Of a stretch of 9,418 nucleotides of DNA, positions 6,993 to 9,418 are shown piece after piece. The DNA is from Lachnospiraceae bacterium. GTDB lineage: Bacteria > Bacillota > Clostridia > Lachnospirales > Lachnospiraceae. Each line of letters starts with the position of its first letter. Within the stretch, counting starts at the first letter, position 1. The position numbers were made by a program, and so were the translations under genes. Under the pieces are notes generated by a model that was not told where the DNA came from, did no database searches, and was given only the letters and a program-made list of their open reading frames with translations. The stretch lies in assembly GCA_017477005.1 (NCBI GenBank), contig JAFUXY010000098.1, positions 1 through 9,418 of the forward strand, read 5' to 3'.

Positions 6993-7859
6993 ATGACGGG
7001 TTTAGAAATTGCGTTATTGATCGTGGGGGTTTTGTTTTTTATTGGCAGCTTCTTCTTTGTGGAGAAGCTGTCCTCTTCTGATATAGATACGATCCAGAAG
7101 ATGAGCGAAAAAGAGATCAATGTGCTGCTCGAAAAGCAATTGAACGCTGTTTCCGACAGAATGGAGAAAACGTTGGAGAGCAAGTACAATGAATCGCTCA
7201 ACAAATTCGATCGGGAAACAAACCGCCGTACGACCGAGGAAATCTATTCGATTTCGGAGCATGGGGAAACAGTTACCCATTCGATTGATCAAAAATTGAA
7301 TCAGGCGCAGGAGGAGTTCAAACAGATCGACACGGCTCACAAGGAGATCGTTTTTCTCCACAATATGCTGTCGGATAAGGAGGAAAAGGTTTCAGAGCTG
7401 GAAAAAGAGGCCAGAGCTTTGGAATCCAATCTGCGAAATATGAAAAAAAGCGTGGAGGATGCGATTGAGCGGTTGTACGCCGAGCAAAAGATCCGCGTGG
7501 AAACGGCGGTGGCCAATCCGCCGCAGGTTCGTACGCCGGTCTTTCCGGAGCTGACGCCGCAGACCACGGCCTCGGTTCAGAATGCCGCAAAGCTCACGGT
7601 GCAGGAGGTAGAGGAAGTGGTAGAAGCGCGTTCGCAGGCAGAGGAATTTTCTCCGGTGCTTTCTGTGACGGCGGTAGAACCCGAACCGGTTGAAGCACCT
7701 CCCACGCCACAGCCGCCGGAGGATGCATCGGGCAATATCAATGAGAGAATCCTATCGATGCACCGTGAGGGATATACGGATGTGGATATCGCACGGAGCC
7801 TTGGCAGAGGCGTGGGTGAGATCCGACTGGTGCTGGGGTTGTTTGATGAGGGCGAATAA
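6993..7859 (+). CDS. Membrane-anchored coiled-coil protein with C-terminal HTH-like segment (SwrB/DUF6115-like)
   Basis: A 288-residue protein with one N-terminal membrane helix (about 4-23, LEIALLIVGVLFFIGSFFFV), a long charged coiled coil about 30-165, a Pro/Val/Glu-rich linker about 172-245, and a compact C-terminal segment 249-284 (NERILSMHREGYTDVDIARS, then GRGVGEIRLVLGL) that looks like a small helix-turn-helix. This arrangement (N-terminal anchor, coiled coil, end motif of the type I-L-EGY-DIA-LG-G-GE) and the place between sigD and rpsB match SwrB/YlxL of B. subtilis, which promotes flagellar basal body maturation. It is much longer than SwrB (about 167 residues) owing to the coiled coil and linker. 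Start ATG 6993 with GGGAG at 6981-6985. The HTH-like end probably binds protein, not DNA, in SwrB-type proteins (inference). The next gene begins 3 nt after its stop. Confidence 0.88.
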   Translation: MTGLEIALLIVGVLFFIGSFFFVEKLSSSDIDTIQKMSEKEINVLLEKQLNAVSDRMEKTLESKYNESLNKFDRETNRRTTEEIYSISEHGETVTHSIDQKLNQAQEEFKQIDTAHKEIVFLHNMLSDKEEKVSELEKEARALESNLRNMKKSVEDAIERLYAEQKIRVETAVANPPQVRTPVFPELTPQTTASVQNAAKLTVQEVEEVVEARSQAEEFSPVLSVTAVEPEPVEAPPTPQPPEDASGNINERILSMHREGYTDVDIARSLGRGVGEIRLVLGLFDEGE

Positions 7860-7862
7860 AAC

Positions 7863-8870
7863 ATGAAGCAAAAATATTTTATCCGCGGCCTGGGATTGGG
7901 CATTATCGTGACATCTATATTGTTCGCAATTGCGTTGTTTTTTTACCGTCCGGAGGTTTCCGAAGAAACGATCCGCCGGGAAGCGTCCCGATTGGGGATG
8001 GTGGACGCCGATTCAAAAAACAAAACCGTGGAGCAGGACAAGGAAGCCAAGGCTACCGGCGACAAGGCGTCGCAGACACAGGAAAAAGTAGAGGATACGG
8101 CCGAAGAAGCGAAAACGCAGGAAGAAGCGGATAAAGAAACCCAGGAAGAGGCAGCCGGGACGCAGGATGAGGCAGCCAAGGCACAGGAAAATGCCGAAGT
8201 AGAAAAAGACCAGGAGGCCGAGCAGCAAGCGCAGGAGGCGGCCGAAGAGGAAGCGAGACAAAAAGAGGAAGCCGAAAAGAAGGCCGAGGAAGAGCGGAAA
8301 AAGGCGGAAGAGGAACAGAAAAAAGCCGAGGAAGCCAAGGAAAAAGCTGAAGCAGAGAAGAAAGCGGAGGAAGAGCGGAAAAAGGCGGAAGAGGAACGGA
8401 AAAAAGCCGAGGAAGCCAAAGAGAAGGCGGAAGAAGCGAGAAAGAAGGCTGAGGAAGAAAAGGCCAGGCTCGCCAAAGAAAAGGAAGAAGCGGAAAAGAA
8501 AAGCAGCACTAGCAGTTCGAGTAGTACAAATGGCACCAGCAGTACGCAGACAACCAATCCAAACAGCCGTCGGCAGACCAATGTTTCAAGAACAGGTTCT
8601 ACAAGCTCCAGCACAGGAGCTTCGTCTGCTACGGAGCATCAAAACTCCGTCCAGGCCACCGGGGAGACTGTGCAGTTTTCTGTAGAGTCGGGACAGACCT
8701 CGGGAGTGGTGGGTTCCAATCTGTATCAGGCGGGTCTGGTGGACGACGCTACGGAGTTTGACCACTATCTCGAGCAGCACAATTATGACAATTATATCTT
8801 AAACGGCACCTATTCGATCAAGAAAGGAAGCTCCTACGAGGAAATAGCGCATATATTGACACAGCGGTAG
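7863..8870 (+). CDS. Membrane-anchored long-helix protein with C-terminal MltG/YceG-like LysM-type domain
   Basis: A 335-residue protein. Residues 8-27 form a membrane helix (LGLGIIVTSILFAIALFF), followed by EETIRREASRLGMVD. Residues about 57-216 are almost purely Lys, Glu, Ala, Gln and Arg in heptads such as KKAEEER: a coiled coil or single rigid alpha-helix resembling TolA. A Ser/Thr/Asn linker runs about 217-265. The end, about 267-335, resembles the N-terminal LysM-like substrate domain of endolytic transglycosylase MltG (NLYQAGLVDDATEFDHYL; ILNGTYSIKKGSSYEEIA). The MltG catalytic domain with its active glutamate is absent, so this is a peptidoglycan-associated protein, not an enzyme (inference). 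The helix could carry the end domain outward through the wall. Databases may label such proteins 'MltG' by this domain alone. Start ATG 7863 with GAGGG at 7848-7852; 3 nt after the preceding stop. Confidence 0.88.
   Translation: MKQKYFIRGLGLGIIVTSILFAIALFFYRPEVSEETIRREASRLGMVDADSKNKTVEQDKEAKATGDKASQTQEKVEDTAEEAKTQEEADKETQEEAAGTQDEAAKAQENAEVEKDQEAEQQAQEAAEEEARQKEEAEKKAEEERKKAEEEQKKAEEAKEKAEAEKKAEEERKKAEEERKKAEEAKEKAEEARKKAEEEKARLAKEKEEAEKKSSTSSSSSTNGTSSTQTTNPNSRRQTNVSRTGSTSSSTGASSATEHQNSVQATGETVQFSVESGQTSGVVGSNLYQAGLVDDATEFDHYLEQHNYDNYILNGTYSIKKGSSYEEIAHILTQR
8271..8432 (+). repeat. 81-bp tandem duplication inside the Lys/Glu/Ala helix
   Basis: Two adjacent in-frame 81-bp copies, 8271-8351 and 8352-8432, encode 27-residue units (AEKKAEEERKK... 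ending KEKAE) that differ at one residue, Gln in the first and Arg in the second. Near-identity at the DNA level, including the third codon positions across most of the GAGGAAGAGCGG-to-GAGGAAGCCAA block, points to a recent duplication or gene-conversion event, beyond simple composition bias. Length variation at this site between strains is likely (inference). Confidence 0.85.
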
Positions 8871-8885
8871 GGTTTGTGGTAGGAT
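8856..8885 (+). promoter_or_regulatory. Probable sigma-A promoter for rpsB
   Basis: A perfect -35 box TTGACA (8856-8861) is followed after 18 nt by TAGGAT (8880-8885), which matches four of six positions of TATAAT and carries an extended -10 TG motif (TGG at 8877-8879). The -35 box lies inside the last codons of the MltG-like gene. Transcription would start near 8892, giving an rpsB leader of about 113 nt. This would let rpsB be expressed when the motility operon is off. Confidence 0.6.
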
Positions 8886-9004
8886 AGCGTTTGGCGTTTT
8901 AACACACACATGCGAAAAAAACGGATGCACGGTTGCCAGGGTTTTATTGAAACCGGGTTGCAGACGAAAAGGCGCATGGAGGATCAAACCATGGAGGTAG
9001 AAAA
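8886..9004 (+). promoter_or_regulatory. Untranslated leader of rpsB with possible pairing
   Basis: No gene of ordinary length fits in this stretch. CATGCG (8909-8914) is complementary to CGCATG (8973-8978), next to the first of two GGAGG sites, and GGTTT (8940-8944) can pair with AAACC (8950-8954) around a 5-nt loop. No hairpin followed by a T-run is seen, so I find no intrinsic terminator between the motility genes and rpsB. In several bacteria the rpsB leader is the target of S2 autoregulation; whether that holds here cannot be told from the sequence alone. Confidence 0.35.
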
Positions 9005-9008
9005 ATGA
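8991..9008 (+). promoter_or_regulatory. Possible leader micro-reading frame overlapping the rpsB start
   Basis: A five-codon frame (MEVEK, ATG 8991) ends with TGA at 9006-9008, overlapping the rpsB ATG as ATGA (9005-9008). It has its own GGAGG (8978-8982) 8 nt upstream, and its second codon region contains the GGAGG used by rpsB. A longer in-frame version starts at ATG 8976 ([10 protein letters not shown]). The arrangement could couple rpsB translation to the leader frame, but it is also what a chance duplication of CATGGAGG (8975-8982 and 8990-8997) would make. Confidence 0.35.
8993..8997 (+). promoter_or_regulatory. rpsB: Ribosome binding site of rpsB
   Basis: GGAGG followed by a 7-nt spacer before ATG 9005. 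It fixes the rpsB start and is the second copy of a duplicated CATGGAGG element. Confidence 0.85.
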
Positions 9009-9418
9009 GCGTTATTTCAATGAAACAGCTTTTGGAAGCGGGTGTCCATTTTGGACACCAGACAAGGCGTTGGAATCCCAAGATGGCTCCCTATATCTAT
9101 ACGGAGCGCAATGGAATCCACATTATCGATCTGCAGAAGACGGTCGGGATGGTGGATGATTCCTACAATGCGATCTTTGATATCGTATCCCAGGGAGGAA
9201 CGATTCTGTTCGTGGGAACGAAAAAGCAGGCGCAGGAGACGATCGCTTTGGAAGCAGAGCGGTGCGGTATGTTCTATGTCAATGAGCGTTGGCTTGGCGG
9301 TATGCTGACCAATTTCAAGACAATTCGCAGCCGGATTGATCGGTTGAAGAAGATCGAGAAGATGTCGGAGGACGGTACGTTTGAGGTGCTTCCGAAGAAG
9401 GAAGTGCAGGCTTTGACA
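9005..9418 (+). CDS. rpsB: 30S ribosomal protein S2 (3' partial)
   Basis: Ribosomal protein S2 of the small subunit, cut by the window end after 138 codons. It is recognised by the conserved start [20 protein letters not shown], the block [20 protein letters not shown], and the stretch [14 protein letters not shown] followed by [14 protein letters not shown]. The start is ATG 9005 with GGAGG at 8993-8997. The reading frame is open to the last base. In related genomes tsf, pyrH and frr follow, but these are outside the window. It lies 134 nt after the MltG-like gene and probably has its own promoter at 8856-8885. An exact 7-bp inverted repeat sits over codons 13-19. Confidence 0.98.
   Translation, partial: MSVISMKQLLEAGVHFGHQTRRWNPKMAPYIYTERNGIHIIDLQKTVGMVDDSYNAIFDIVSQGGTILFVGTKKQAQETIALEAERCGMFYVNERWLGGMLTNFKTIRSRIDRLKKIEKMSEDGTFEVLPKKEVQALT
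9041..9059 (+). repeat. Perfect inverted repeat in early rpsB
   Basis: GGTGTCC (9041-9047) and GGACACC (9053-9059) flank a 5-nt ATTTT loop, giving a GC-rich seven-pair hairpin 36 nt inside the gene. It covers the codons of the conserved peptide GVHFGHQ, so part of it follows from protein constraint. Confidence 0.6.

Noticed and set aside
7943..8614. Minus-strand open frame rich in Ser, Ala, Leu and Phe opposite the MltG-like gene
   Set aside because: It is the reverse complement of the low-complexity Lys/Glu/Ala codons; the pattern is a by-product of the repeat.
8940..8954. GGTTT/AAACC stem as an intrinsic terminator before rpsB
   Set aside because: Only five pairs and no T-run follows.
1..9418. 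tRNA, rRNA, CRISPR array, transposase or defence genes
   Set aside because: None seen on either strand; the only direct repeats are the 81-bp coding units and the short CATGGAGG pair.

Overview
The window reads as the 3' end of a motility/chemotaxis (fla/che) operon of a Gram-positive anaerobe, running into the ribosomal protein operon that begins with rpsB. All genes are on the + strand, tightly packed, and mostly have strong GGAGG-type ribosome binding sites. The order cheA-cheW-cheC-cheD-(gene)-sigD-(genes)-rpsB matches the end of the Bacillus subtilis fla/che operon, where swrB lies between sigD and rpsB. The CheC/CheD pair, FapA (DUF342), an SwrB/DUF6115-like protein and a short MltG-like protein point to Clostridia, most likely a Lachnospiraceae-like organism. 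The family assignment is inference; the Firmicutes placement is firm.

Layout. 1-3754: chemotaxis core. CheA histidine kinase (5' end cut by the window), CheW coupling protein, CheC CheY-P phosphatase and CheD receptor deamidase. 3751-4206: a small two-helix membrane protein with a long acidic tail, overlapping cheD by 4 bases. 4236-5006: the flagellar sigma factor SigD/FliA. 5021-6613: FapA. 6625-6948: a small soluble protein with a seven-lysine run encoded by two A8 tracts. 6993-7859: a membrane-anchored coiled-coil protein with a C-terminal helix-turn-helix-like segment, at the position of swrB. 7863-8870: a membrane-anchored protein with a very long Lys/Glu/Ala helix and a C-terminal MltG/YceG-like LysM-type domain without a catalytic domain. 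8871-9004: intergenic leader with a good sigma-A promoter just upstream and a tiny reading frame overlapping the rpsB start. 9005-9418: rpsB, cut by the window end.

How it works together. CheA and CheW form the receptor signalling array. CheC removes phosphate from CheY-P and CheD modifies receptors; CheC and CheD bind each other and form an adaptation feedback. SigD then drives late flagellar, receptor and autolysin genes. The four genes between sigD and rpsB, plus the one before sigD, are the poorly understood part: three carry N-terminal membrane anchors and long tails or coiled coils, suggesting envelope- or basal-body-associated roles. No intrinsic terminator is visible before rpsB, so motility transcription may read into the ribosomal operon, which also appears to have its own promoter.

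No tRNA, rRNA, CRISPR array, insertion sequence or phage signature was seen. Most of the window is a conserved chromosomal locus; the novelty lies in the small accessory proteins and the rpsB leader, not in a whole new system.
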